Part shown: piece by piece, positions 1 to 6,698 of the stretch
How the letters are laid out: every line of letters begins with the position of its first letter
Numbering within the stretch: position 1 is the first letter of the stretch
NCBI GenBank assembly: GCA_023398855.1
Contig: JAEWRS010000221.1
Coordinates: 1-6,907, forward strand
Direction: 5' to 3'
Source: Bacillota bacterium
GTDB taxonomy: Bacteria > Bacillota > Clostridia > Lachnospirales > Lachnospiraceae
Length of the DNA: 6,907 bases
The notes under the pieces: generated by a model
The model's input: only the letters and a program-made list of their open reading frames with translations
What the model was told of the DNA's origin: nothing
Database searches by the model: none
Program-made: the position numbers and the translations under genes

Positions 1-3000
1 CTGGTTGGAAAGAGATCAATGGAAAGTGGTATTACCTGGAACAGGATGGTTCCATGGCTTCCGGCTGGAAGCAGATTAATGGAAAATGGTACTATCTTGA
101 TAAGAAGTCAGGCGAGACAGTGGTAAATGGTTACACGCCCGATGGATACTATGTGGATGGCAGCGGGGCATGGGATGGTGGTTCATCACGGAACCGCTCC
201 TATAGCAGCAGCTCAGGCGGCAAAACCCACAGTAATAGCAATGCAGGAGAAAAGGAAAACAATCATCCTGGAGAAAGTAACGGCGGAAATGAGAATCCAG
301 GAAATGAGAATCCAGGAAATGAGAATCCGGGAAAAGAAAATCCAGGAACAGAGAATCCAGGAAAGGAAAATCCAGGAAATGGTGAAAAAGAGAACGAGGT
401 AAATCCATGGAAAGACAAAAATCCTGTTATCCTGGAGCAAACTGGAATCGTATCTGTTATGGGGCTTCCATATGCTGTAATATCATTTTCCGATCAGGCA
501 GATGATACGAATGGGTTCCGCTATTCCATAGCAGGGAAAGATGCCACAGCCTCCGTTACTCCTGTGAACACCACTGGCAAGATTGTAAAAATCCCCTTGC
601 CAGATGAAAACACCCACACTTTGGCGATAACCTCTGGTAAATGGACCGTATCTACCATTGCGCTGGGAGATCTGGGAAAGAGTGGGGCTGCAGAGAAAGA
701 GCTGATGGAAGCAGATTTTTCCATTCCATCAGATATTCCTTATATGATACTTACAAGGACGGTTATTCCCCTCTCCCAATACGTGAAGTTCATTCGGCAG
801 GGTGATGAAATTTTCATAAAACCCAGCTCAACCACGATTGATTCTTCGCAAATCCCCTTGATGGCAAACGGAAAGGGCCAGAATCCTGAAGAGGAAGACA
901 GCCAAATCCTGATAAAGGAGGATAGCCGTAAGGCTGCTGGTCTTACGAGCTTTGCTGCCGATGGAATTGCAAGTGCAACGGCTACACCCCCTGCAAGTCT
1001 GGAGGGAAAGAATGAAACCGCTTCGATTGCCGTATTGTTTGATTTGGCGGCCAATAATATCATAGCAGATAGTCTGAACATTAAAAACTCGTCAGTAGAG
1101 GCATTCCTTGCTAAATGGGATTCTTCAGAAAAGCTGGCAGCACTGAATGAGAATCTGACTCTGAGCACAGAGGCAGGGGACTTGAAAACCAGGACCTGGA
1201 AAAACGCCGAAGACCTGCCCAGGTATGTAAAATATTTAACCGATAAAGGCGGATACGGGACAAAGGTTGAACTGCTGACAGGAAAAACAGATAACACCAA
1301 TCCGCCAGAGCTGATGATTGCCCCCTCATTAAAAGGAAAAAGTGCTGTCTTACAGCTCAGTGAGGAAAACGAATCCTGGTATCGCTCAATCACCGAAATA
1401 GAAATTCCTTATAATCAAACAAAAACTCACTTTTATCAGGAAAACAACACCTTGTCCCCGGATGGGAAAACGTTGACTTTGGGTGTAGAGGCCATCAGCG
1501 GCCCGATGAATTACACCGGTACTTATGAAGTTACAATCCATTCCTTTGGGTTTGCTGACCGGAAAGGAATTCTTTCTGTTGTAGAGCCGGCCCCGAACTT
1601 TACGCCTACATGGGATGACAGGAACAGCTGGTTAAAATTAAAGGCAGATTATGCTTACTATTCAGACCGGGTAAAAGCAGTTACTGTAAATGGAGTACAG
1701 CTGGATGGCGACAGCTTTTCTAGTGATATCAACAGTCTTTATATTTCCTACCGGTATTTGGTGAATGGAAAAAATACTTTTGAGATTCAGGCAGACGGGT
1801 ATGAAAACGCCAGATTTGAAATGGAGTCACCGGCAGAATTTGTCACTCCAAAGAAAGCAGCACATGTCAATGCAAGGCAAGTAATCGATGGTTCCTCTTT
1901 CATGGTGTTTGACATTGATCCTGGTCAGGAGGGAAGTGAAGAGGCGGAGTGGTTCCAGGCTTTGGAAGACAGTCATCTGAAACTGACATATTCTTCGTAT
2001 GGAAATGTAGCTGACCTTTCTCTCGCTAAAGAAGGCAATAGCTTTACCATTACAGCAAAAAATGCTTCCATGTCTTCTTATAACCATTATACTTTGCAGA
2101 TCACTGTTCCGGGATTTGACATAGTATCCATAGCCTTTACTCCTGTAAAAGCACCTCCAGCTGTAGCGCAGCAATGGGATTTGGAAAATTACAGTCTGAA
2201 TCTCACCAGCTCATCCAATACCATGTACTTAAGCTCCTATGTGACAAAGGTGATTTTAAATGGAGCAGAGCTGAAAAAGGGAGAAAGTGCTGATTATATG
2301 GTTTCCTATGACAAAGGGATTGAAATTTTCGCCCATAACTTTACGCCTGGAATGCCATATAAAATCGAACTTGATACCTCTGCCTACGCTTTGAATGTCT
2401 TGGAAGGTACGGCACCACCAGAATTGACAATTCCTTTAGAAGCTCCGGCACTGACAGCGGAAGCAGTGTTAAAGGGAAGTAATGTTACAGTCATGGCGGC
2501 AGGAAAAGCAGATAAATGGCTGGAAAAAATACGTTCAGTTACTGTGGCAAGTTCTTCTACCTCTGCCGGCAGTGCAGCCGCCTATACAAAAACAGACGAC
2601 GGACTGATAATAAATTCCAACAGCTTTTCTTATTCAGGAGCTTATATTATCACGGTAAAAGCCGATGGTTACCGGACCACCCAGACAGAAGTGAAGGTCT
2701 TAAATACGGTTTCTGTTACGGGAGTATTGAATTATGACCAAGAGCGGCTGGAACTCTCAGCCGGTGATGCTTACTTTTTTGACAATATAACCATAACCTT
2801 AAATGGAACCCAGCTGATTAAGGGAAAAGGGTATACAGCAAGCGGAAGTAAAATGATTCACATTCCCGCTGCCCTGCTGGCAGAAGAAGAAAATCATCTG
2901 ATGTTATCTAATGAGATCTATCAGAAGGTGGAAATGAGTTTTGAAAGATACGTTGCGGCTAAACCGGCACCAACGCTGGACATAGAGGCAGGAACCTCTT

Positions 3001-3914
3001 TAGATAAAGAAACGGCAATTGTTCTGGCTATTGCTGACGGAGACCAGGAGTGGTGGGATTCTTTGAACCAGTCGCACATTACCGTAAAACGATCTTCCAC
3101 CGGTCAGACAATTACCGGATTTGATGCAGCTTCAGCCGGTCAGCTGATCATTAATTTAAAGGATTCATTATCCCATTACTATAATTATACCGTAACCATT
3201 TCCGTTCCGGGATACCGTTCTTGCAGCTTAACATATACTCCCAGCCAGAAAACTCCGGAAATAGAAAATGAGTGGCTGGAAAATGGGGATCTGCAGCTTT
3301 CCACGGAGTTATTTGCTTATTTCTATAATTCTTACAATATTGTTTACCTGGATGGGGAAAAGCTGAACCAGAATACGGACTATAGCCTGAATACAAATAG
3401 TTCGCCCTACAGCCTGACCATTTTTGCAGAAAAGTTTACTCCCGGGGAACATAGGGTAAGGCTGGTTTATACAGGCTATACCAATTATGCTCCGTATGAA
3501 GTCACAATAACAGCTCCGGAAAGAGAAAGCCAGCAGTCCGTGGAAGCAATGGAATTAATTCTTGAAAAGCCTGCATCAGAAGTGGCAGAAAAGCCCCAGG
3601 GAGAAGAAAATGCTTCTTCCGCTGAACATGGGGCTGAGGAGCAGCAGGAGGAAATTCAGCCAGAGGAAAAAACGGAAAAAGAAAATCCAGCAGAAGATAA
3701 TTCAACAGAAGAAAATCCAACAGAAGAAAATCAGTCTGAGGAAGCGGAAGCAGTTGTTGACCAGAAGGATTCTGAAGAGGGTACATCAAAGGATAATCTG
3801 CCGGAAGAAAATGGCGGATCTCTGGCTGGCAACGATGCTGAGGACATTATGCAGGAATCAATCTCTGAGACCAACCAGGAAGATGATTTGCACCGCCTGC
3901 CGGATCAGGAATAG
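1..3914 (+). CDS. Large cell-wall-binding surface protein with repeated HID/DUF1533-like modules (5' truncated by window edge)
   Basis: The reading frame is open from base 3 and has no start with a ribosome binding site in the window, so the N-terminus, including any signal peptide, lies upstream. The internal Met at 54 sits inside a repeat and is not the start. Numbering from that Met: residues -17 to about 40 are aromatic cell-wall-binding repeats (GWKxINGKWYYL), a family that binds wall polymers; 41-77 are a Ser/Gly/Asn linker; 78-109 are (N/K/T)ENPG repeats; 120-415 are a beta-rich region I do not recognise; 416-1155 are four ~180-residue units, each two beta-sandwich-like halves with xVxxNGxxL and AxGY-like motifs resembling Shr hemoglobin-interacting (DUF1533) domains; 1156-1286 are a Glu-rich tail. 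There is no LPXTG signal or C-terminal membrane segment, so attachment is probably through the N-terminal repeats. I infer an extracellular adhesive or ligand-binding role; heme binding should not be assumed. There is one Cys (1057) in the visible part. A terminator follows 90 bp after the stop. Confidence 0.85.
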   Translation, partial: GWKEINGKWYYLEQDGSMASGWKQINGKWYYLDKKSGETVVNGYTPDGYYVDGSGAWDGGSSRNRSYSSSSGGKTHSNSNAGEKENNHPGESNGGNENPGNENPGNENPGKENPGTENPGKENPGNGEKENEVNPWKDKNPVILEQTGIVSVMGLPYAVISFSDQADDTNGFRYSIAGKDATASVTPVNTTGKIVKIPLPDENTHTLAITSGKWTVSTIALGDLGKSGAAEKELMEADFSIPSDIPYMILTRTVIPLSQYVKFIRQGDEIFIKPSSTTIDSSQIPLMANGKGQNPEEEDSQILIKEDSRKAAGLTSFAADGIASATATPPASLEGKNETASIAVLFDLAANNIIADSLNIKNSSVEAFLAKWDSSEKLAALNENLTLSTEAGDLKTRTWKNAEDLPRYVKYLTDKGGYGTKVELLTGKTDNTNPPELMIAPSLKGKSAVLQLSEENESWYRSITEIEIPYNQTKTHFYQENNTLSPDGKTLTLGVEAISGPMNYTGTYEVTIHSFGFADRKGILSVVEPAPNFTPTWDDRNSWLKLKADYAYYSDRVKAVTVNGVQLDGDSFSSDINSLYISYRYLVNGKNTFEIQADGYENARFEMESPAEFVTPKKAAHVNARQVIDGSSFMVFDIDPGQEGSEEAEWFQALEDSHLKLTYSSYGNVADLSLAKEGNSFTITAKNASMSSYNHYTLQITVPGFDIVSIAFTPVKAPPAVAQQWDLENYSLNLTSSSNTMYLSSYVTKVILNGAELKKGESADYMVSYDKGIEIFAHNFTPGMPYKIELDTSAYALNVLEGTAPPELTIPLEAPALTAEAVLKGSNVTVMAAGKADKWLEKIRSVTVASSSTSAGSAAAYTKTDDGLIINSNSFSYSGAYIITVKADGYRTTQTEVKVLNTVSVTGVLNYDQERLELSAGDAYFFDNITITLNGTQLIKGKGYTASGSKMIHIPAALLAEEENHLMLSNEIYQKVEMSFERYVAAKPAPTLDIEAGTSLDKETAIVLAIADGDQEWWDSLNQSHITVKRSSTGQTITGFDAASAGQLIINLKDSLSHYYNYTVTISVPGYRSCSLTYTPSQKTPEIENEWLENGDLQLSTELFAYFYNSYNIVYLDGEKLNQNTDYSLNTNSSPYSLTIFAEKFTPGEHRVRLVYTGYTNYAPYEVTITAPERESQQSVEAMELILEKPASEVAEKPQGEENASSAEHGAEEQQEEIQPEEKTEKENPAEDNSTEENPTEENQSEEAEAVVDQKDSEEGTSKDNLPEENGGSLAGNDAEDIMQESISETNQEDDLHRLPDQE
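3..173 (+). repeat. Choline-binding-like cell-wall-binding repeats (two full, one degenerate)
   Basis: Bases 3-62 and 63-122 encode two 20-residue copies that align without gaps through GWKxINGKWYYL. A third, degenerate copy follows (NGYTPDGYYVDGSGAW, to about 173). The Trp and Tyr-Tyr spacing is that of the CW_binding_1 family, also found in clostridial toxin C-terminal repeats and autolysins. More copies probably lie to the left of the window. Confidence 0.85.
285..374 (+). repeat. Six tandem 15-bp repeats encoding G(N/K/T)ENP
   Basis: Six head-to-tail 15-bp units begin at 285, 300, 315, 330, 345 and 360 (consensus GGAAATGAGAATCCA). The first two are identical, the third differs by one base, and the later ones vary mainly at the Asn/Lys/Thr codon and at Glu. 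The unit length is a multiple of three, so gain or loss of copies keeps the frame. The product is a Pro/Gly/Asn/Glu-rich flexible spacer between the wall-binding repeats and the folded body. Confidence 0.9.
1299..3518 (+). repeat. Four diverged ~180-residue repeat units (HID/DUF1533-like module pairs)
   Basis: The protein body falls into four units at about residues 416-598, 599-795, 796-971 and 972-1155 (numbered from the Met at 54). The first half of each unit carries a W-x(2)-(I/L) segment such as WYRSI, WFQAL, WLEKI or WWDSL, and ends in YxxTI-type strands with a GF/GY turn. The second half carries VxxVxxNGxxL-like motifs (VTVNGVQL, VILNGAEL, ITLNGTQL, IVYLDGEKL). Units 2 and 4 also share an FTPG motif in the second half. 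Divergence is high, so the repeat shows at protein level and not at DNA level. Boundaries are approximate. Confidence 0.65.
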
Positions 3915-4001
3915 AAAAAGGCAGTCTGCAAAAAGATATCCTGTGATTTTATTTTATATTCCTGCAGCTCATAAACAGTGTTTCAAATTATAAAGATAGA
4001 G

Positions 4002-4035
4002 GAAGCCGGCAGGAGGGGGATCCTGCCGGCTTTGT
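4002..4035 (+). terminator. Intrinsic terminator of the surface-protein gene
   Basis: A perfect 11-bp GC-rich stem (AGCCGGCAGGA at 4004-4014 with TCCTGCCGGCT at 4021-4031) closes a 6-base loop. A further A-T pair and a G-U pair extend its base, and a short TTTGT run follows. It lies about 90 bp after the stop at 3914. The T-tract is short, so termination may be incomplete. Confidence 0.75.
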
Positions 4036-4440
4036 ATGAAAAAAATGTATATAAAAAGGTCTGTCTGGCCTGTTTACCAGTACTAATATAGGACGGAAAT
4101 GTGTTGGGATTTTGATGAAATGGTGAAGAAACTGTGAAATGCGCCAATGAATAAAAAATGGAGCACCGCAGGGTTGGGGAAATACGGCACTCCAAAGAAG
4201 AGTTATATAAATTATAGCGCAATTTATAGAGTAAGTAAAGTGAAATAAGTAATATTTTATGGATTTGATGAGAGTATTTTGTTAATACAATGGATTTTAA
4301 GCTATATAATATAAATAGACATGTTATAATTCTATTGCAGATATATTACAAAAATCATACCAGATTCTTCTGCTCATATTGGAAAACCTATTGCATAAAA
4401 TGTATCATATGCTTTATTTGAAAAGGCAGGAGGCTGCAAT
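4036..4440. other. AT-rich intergenic region before the subtilase gene
   Basis: I see no convincing gene here. The stretch holds an imperfect hairpin at 4159-4194 (TGGAG..CCG against CGG..CTCCA with a 2x2 internal mismatch and a 16-base loop), a candidate promoter at 4282-4310, and a leader of about 120 bases before the ATG at 4441. No recognisable riboswitch or tRNA was found. A 33-codon frame at 4147-4248 lacks a ribosome binding site. Confidence 0.5.
4282..4310 (+). promoter_or_regulatory. Candidate sigma-A-type promoter of the subtilase gene
   Basis: TTAATA (4282-4287, four of six matches to TTGACA) is followed after 17 bases by a perfect TATAAT (4305-4310). Transcription would start near 4317 and leave a leader of about 120 bases. 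The surrounding DNA is very AT-rich, so chance matches are likely. A second TATAAT at 4325-4330 has no matching -35. Confidence 0.45.
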
Positions 4441-6114
4441 ATGGAAAAAATACTGGATAATCAGTATTATGATCTGATCATAGATAATGCTATGGTTCCA
4501 TCTTATAATACAGGTGATAATATTACAAGGCTGAATGAATTCAATTCACTGCTTCATATACCGAAAGACCAGATGGAGGCCTGTGATCTGGGTATCAATA
4601 CATACCATTCTTTTCCTACCTTATATACCCTGGAATCCTCAGTTAGTGTAGAAAAATCAGGAATTGGAGAGGTTCAGCGGACTCCTGGCCTTGGTCTCAT
4701 CGGAAGAGGGGTAATCATTGGTGTTGTGGATACTGGAATTGATTATCGCCATCCTGCCTTTAAATATAATGACAGAACAACCAGAATCCTGTCCATATGG
4801 GATCAGACCCAGGTGGGCAGCACACCTCCCAGAGGGTTTTCGTTTGGTGCGGAATATACCAAAGAACTGATTAACTTTGCATTAATATCAGAAGACCCCC
4901 TTTCTATTGTTCCTGAAGTTGATACAATTCGCCATGGGACCGCCATTGCAAGCATTATTGCCGGACGGCCCAATGATGATTATAATTTCAGCGGAGTTGT
5001 ACCGGATGCGGATTTGGTGGTGGTAAAGCTAAAAGAAGCAAAGGAAAACTTAAAGAGACTGTTTTTTGTTCCTCAGGGAGCGCTGTGTTATCAGGAATCT
5101 GACATCATTCTTGGGATCCGTTATCTGGTTGCAACGGCTCAGCGGCTGAGCCGGCCTCTTGTAATATGCGTTGCCCTTGGCAGCAGCCAGGGAGGTCACG
5201 ATGGGAGGGGAGCCTCCAGCGTTTACCTTGATTATCTGGTGCAGATGCCCAAAATTGGTGTGGTGGTTGCCGCGGGGAATGAAGGAAACAGCCGGAGGCA
5301 TTATTTCAACGAAACTCGTTTAGCCCCATATTTGAGAAATTTTCGGTTGAATGTAGGAATCAATGATAAGGGATTATCCATGGAAATCTGGCCTTATATA
5401 CCTGCAAGGCTTTTTATAGAAATCACTGCACCAACCTTTGAATCATCACGTACCATTTACCCTACGTTCGGGGACTGTGAAAGAATTGTTTTTCAATCCG
5501 TTAACAGCGTTGTGTGGGTAAATAATAATATTTTTGAAGAGGAAAGCGGAGATCAGCTGATCTTAGTGCGCTTTGAGAATGTGGCTCCAGGGACCTGGTA
5601 TTTCAGGGTTGGAAGCGTGGAGAATGAGCCATTCTCCTTCCATTGCTGGCTTCCTTCCGGAAACATCATATCCAATGAGACCTATTTCATGGATTCCAGC
5701 CCAGATACAACTATAACATCCCAGGGAGATGCGCTCCATCCTTTGACGGTTGCAGCCTACAATCAGAACGATGGGACCATTCTCAATGAATCCAGCAGAG
5801 GATATACCAGGATTGGATTGGTGAAACCCGATGTGAGTGCTCCAGGCTATCAGCTTCCATGTGCACTCCCGGATTTTCAATACGGAACTGCTACTGGTAC
5901 CGGTGCCGCAGCGGCCCATGCCGCAGGAATTGCTGCCATGGTAATGGAATGGGGGTACAATAAGGGAAATTATACGGCTGTTACCGGATATCAGGTCAAC
6001 CGGCTGATCATACGGGGGGCAAAGCGGGATCCGGCTTATGTATATCCCAACAATATCTGGGGATACGGACAGGTAGATGCAGAGAATGTGTTCAGACAGC
6101 TGACGACCTATTAA
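4441..6114 (+). CDS. S8 subtilase-family protein, CspA/B/C-like, catalytic Ser replaced by Gly (probable pseudoprotease)
   Basis: This is a complete 557-residue protein. Its ATG is preceded by AGGAGG (4428-4433) at 7 bases. Residues 1-80 look like the N-terminal prodomain of the Csp-like group. The subtilase core follows: Asp97 in GVVDTGID, His165 in RHGTAIAS and the oxyanion Asn280 in AAGNEGN are all present. Residues of about 295-405 form the beta-rich insert typical of CspB-type proteins, and the core resumes with TSQGDALHPLTVAAY and KPDVSAPG. In the final motif, where active relatives read GTS(x)AAAH(x)AG, this protein has GTGAAAAHAAG at 486-496, so position 488 is Gly (codon GGT, 5902-5904), and there is no Ser between 467 and 496. 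Active Csp proteases cleave the spore cortex hydrolase precursor in Clostridium germination; this protein probably cannot hydrolyse peptides and may sense or scaffold instead. There is no signal peptide or membrane segment. The gene is monocistronic between terminators. The family call is strong; the role is inferred. Confidence 0.9.
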   Translation: MEKILDNQYYDLIIDNAMVPSYNTGDNITRLNEFNSLLHIPKDQMEACDLGINTYHSFPTLYTLESSVSVEKSGIGEVQRTPGLGLIGRGVIIGVVDTGIDYRHPAFKYNDRTTRILSIWDQTQVGSTPPRGFSFGAEYTKELINFALISEDPLSIVPEVDTIRHGTAIASIIAGRPNDDYNFSGVVPDADLVVVKLKEAKENLKRLFFVPQGALCYQESDIILGIRYLVATAQRLSRPLVICVALGSSQGGHDGRGASSVYLDYLVQMPKIGVVVAAGNEGNSRRHYFNETRLAPYLRNFRLNVGINDKGLSMEIWPYIPARLFIEITAPTFESSRTIYPTFGDCERIVFQSVNSVVWVNNNIFEEESGDQLILVRFENVAPGTWYFRVGSVENEPFSFHCWLPSGNIISNETYFMDSSPDTTITSQGDALHPLTVAAYNQNDGTILNESSRGYTRIGLVKPDVSAPGYQLPCALPDFQYGTATGTGAAAAHAAGIAAMVMEWGYNKGNYTAVTGYQVNRLIIRGAKRDPAYVYPNNIWGYGQVDAENVFRQLTTY

Positions 6115-6122
6115 GATCTAAG

Positions 6123-6169
6123 CCTTCAGACAGCGGGGAGTTTTCCTCCAGTCTGGGGGTTTTTGTTTT
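6123..6169 (+). terminator. Intrinsic terminator of the subtilase gene
   Basis: CCTTCAGAC (6123-6131) pairs with GTCTGGGGG (6151-6159), including two G-U pairs. An inner GGAG/CTCC stem (6137-6140 with 6146-6149) sits around a TTTTC loop. A TTTTTGTTTT tract follows at 6160-6169. The element begins 9 bp after the subtilase stop codon. Confidence 0.85.
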
Positions 6170-6209
6170 AACAGGCCTGATATACCTGGAAAGATGGACT
6201 TGGGAACCT

Positions 6210-6251
6210 TTGGGGAAAAGGAAGCATCAATTAAAATAGGTGATCATCACC
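6210..6251 (+). promoter_or_regulatory. Candidate promoter with operator-like dyad before the holin gene
   Basis: A TAAAAT -10-like box (6232-6237) has only a weak -35 candidate (TTGGGG at 6210-6215, 16-base spacer). Immediately downstream, at the expected transcription start, is a perfect 6-bp dyad with a single-base centre, GGTGAT-C-ATCACC (6239-6251). This position is typical of a repressor site. It lies 53 bp before the ATG at 6305. Confidence 0.35.
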
Positions 6252-6304
6252 AACTTAAAAGTTTCAGAAGATGTATTTCAGAATTATAAGAAGAAGGTAT
6301 TATT

Positions 6305-6598
6305 ATGGCAGAGATTATAAATTATATAAAGCCGGAACTGGTAACAGCAGCAGTAGCCCTCTATTTATTGGGACAATGGATCAAGCAAAGTCAGACAATT
6401 AAGGACAAATATATCCCTTTGGTCAATGGTATTGTGGGTATTATATTATGTGGAGTCTATGTCCTTTCTGTTTGTGAAGTAGAGACCCTTCAGCAGATAT
6501 CTACAGCAGTATTTGTGGCAATTACTCAGGGGATCCTGGTGGCAGGACTGAGCACATACGTGGACCAGCTGATCAAGCAGTCTGGTAAAAACGAATAA
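6305..6598 (+). CDS. Small holin-like membrane protein (Hol44 / phage holin 5_2 type)
   Basis: This is a 97-residue protein starting at an ATG with AGAAGG (6292-6297) 7 bases upstream. It has three hydrophobic segments, at about residues 11-25, 37-56 and 67-86, and a polar, Lys-containing C-terminus (QLIKQSGKNE). The features IINYIKPEL near the start, KDKYIPLVNGIVGIIL in the middle and a conserved-looking AITQGILVAGLSTYVDQLIKQ near the end match what I know of the Hol44-type holin family in Clostridium phages and genomes. Holins open the cytoplasmic membrane to let endolysin reach the wall, or help release proteins that lack signal peptides. No endolysin, portal, tail or integrase gene is next to it. 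It has its own candidate promoter and terminator, so it looks like a single-gene unit. It could be a prophage remnant, a domesticated holin, or the edge of an element whose other genes lie outside the window. The membrane topology is clear; the function is by family resemblance. Confidence 0.8.
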   Translation: MAEIINYIKPELVTAAVALYLLGQWIKQSQTIKDKYIPLVNGIVGIILCGVYVLSVCEVETLQQISTAVFVAITQGILVAGLSTYVDQLIKQSGKNE

Positions 6599-6612
6599 CA
6601 GAAGGTTGTTCT

Positions 6613-6649
6613 TGTACAAGGGTCTGGAAGTTATCCAGACCCTTGTACA
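6613..6649. other. Perfect 16-bp inverted repeat after the holin gene
   Basis: TGTACAAGGGTCTGGA (6613-6628) and its exact reverse complement (6634-6649) flank the 5-base loop AGTTA. The hairpin begins 15 bp after the holin stop. No T-tract follows on either strand, so it is not a standard intrinsic terminator. It may protect the mRNA 3' end, assist the terminator downstream or bind a protein. The 5' arm also overlaps a 10-bp palindrome, CTTGTACAAG (6611-6620). Confidence 0.7.
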
Positions 6650-6668
6650 CGTATTGCAGATCAAAAAT

Positions 6669-6698
6669 GGCGGGTTTACGGCCCGCCTATTTTTTTTT
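6669..6698 (+). terminator. Bidirectional intrinsic terminator between holin and convergent small gene
   Basis: GGCGGG (6669-6674) pairs with CCCGCC (6682-6687) around a 7-base loop. A run of nine T follows (6690-6698) for + strand transcripts from the holin gene. On the - strand the same stem is followed by five T (complement of 6663-6667), so it can also stop transcripts of the convergent gene ending at 6687. Confidence 0.85.

Noticed and set aside
740..1393. A 217-codon open frame on the - strand
   Set aside because: It lies wholly inside the large surface-protein gene, lacks a ribosome binding site and has a composition expected of an antisense shadow.
3894..3911. LPDQE at the C-terminus as a possible sortase motif
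   Set aside because: It is not LPXTG, and no hydrophobic segment or positive tail follows.
3562..3993. A 143-codon + strand frame overlapping and running past the surface-protein end
   Set aside because: It is Lys/Arg-rich only because it reads the Glu-rich tail one frame off. I also considered that a frameshift might join the tail to an anchor, but the extension (to 3993) has no clear membrane segment or sorting motif.
3983..4222. A 79-codon - strand frame in the intergenic region
   Set aside because: It runs across the terminator stem, has no convincing ribosome binding site and resembles no protein I know.
4147..4248. A 33-codon + strand frame starting with ATG
   Set aside because: There is no Shine-Dalgarno sequence before it and it lies in AT-rich non-coding DNA where short frames are common.
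4374..4413. Possible sporulation sigma-E-type boxes (TCATATT and CATATGCT) before the subtilase
   Set aside because: A germination-type gene made this worth checking, but the spacing of 25 bases is far too long and the -10 match is incomplete.
6446..6664. A 72-codon - strand frame across the holin 3' end
   Set aside because: It is antisense to the holin gene and crosses the 16-bp hairpin; there is no ribosome binding site.
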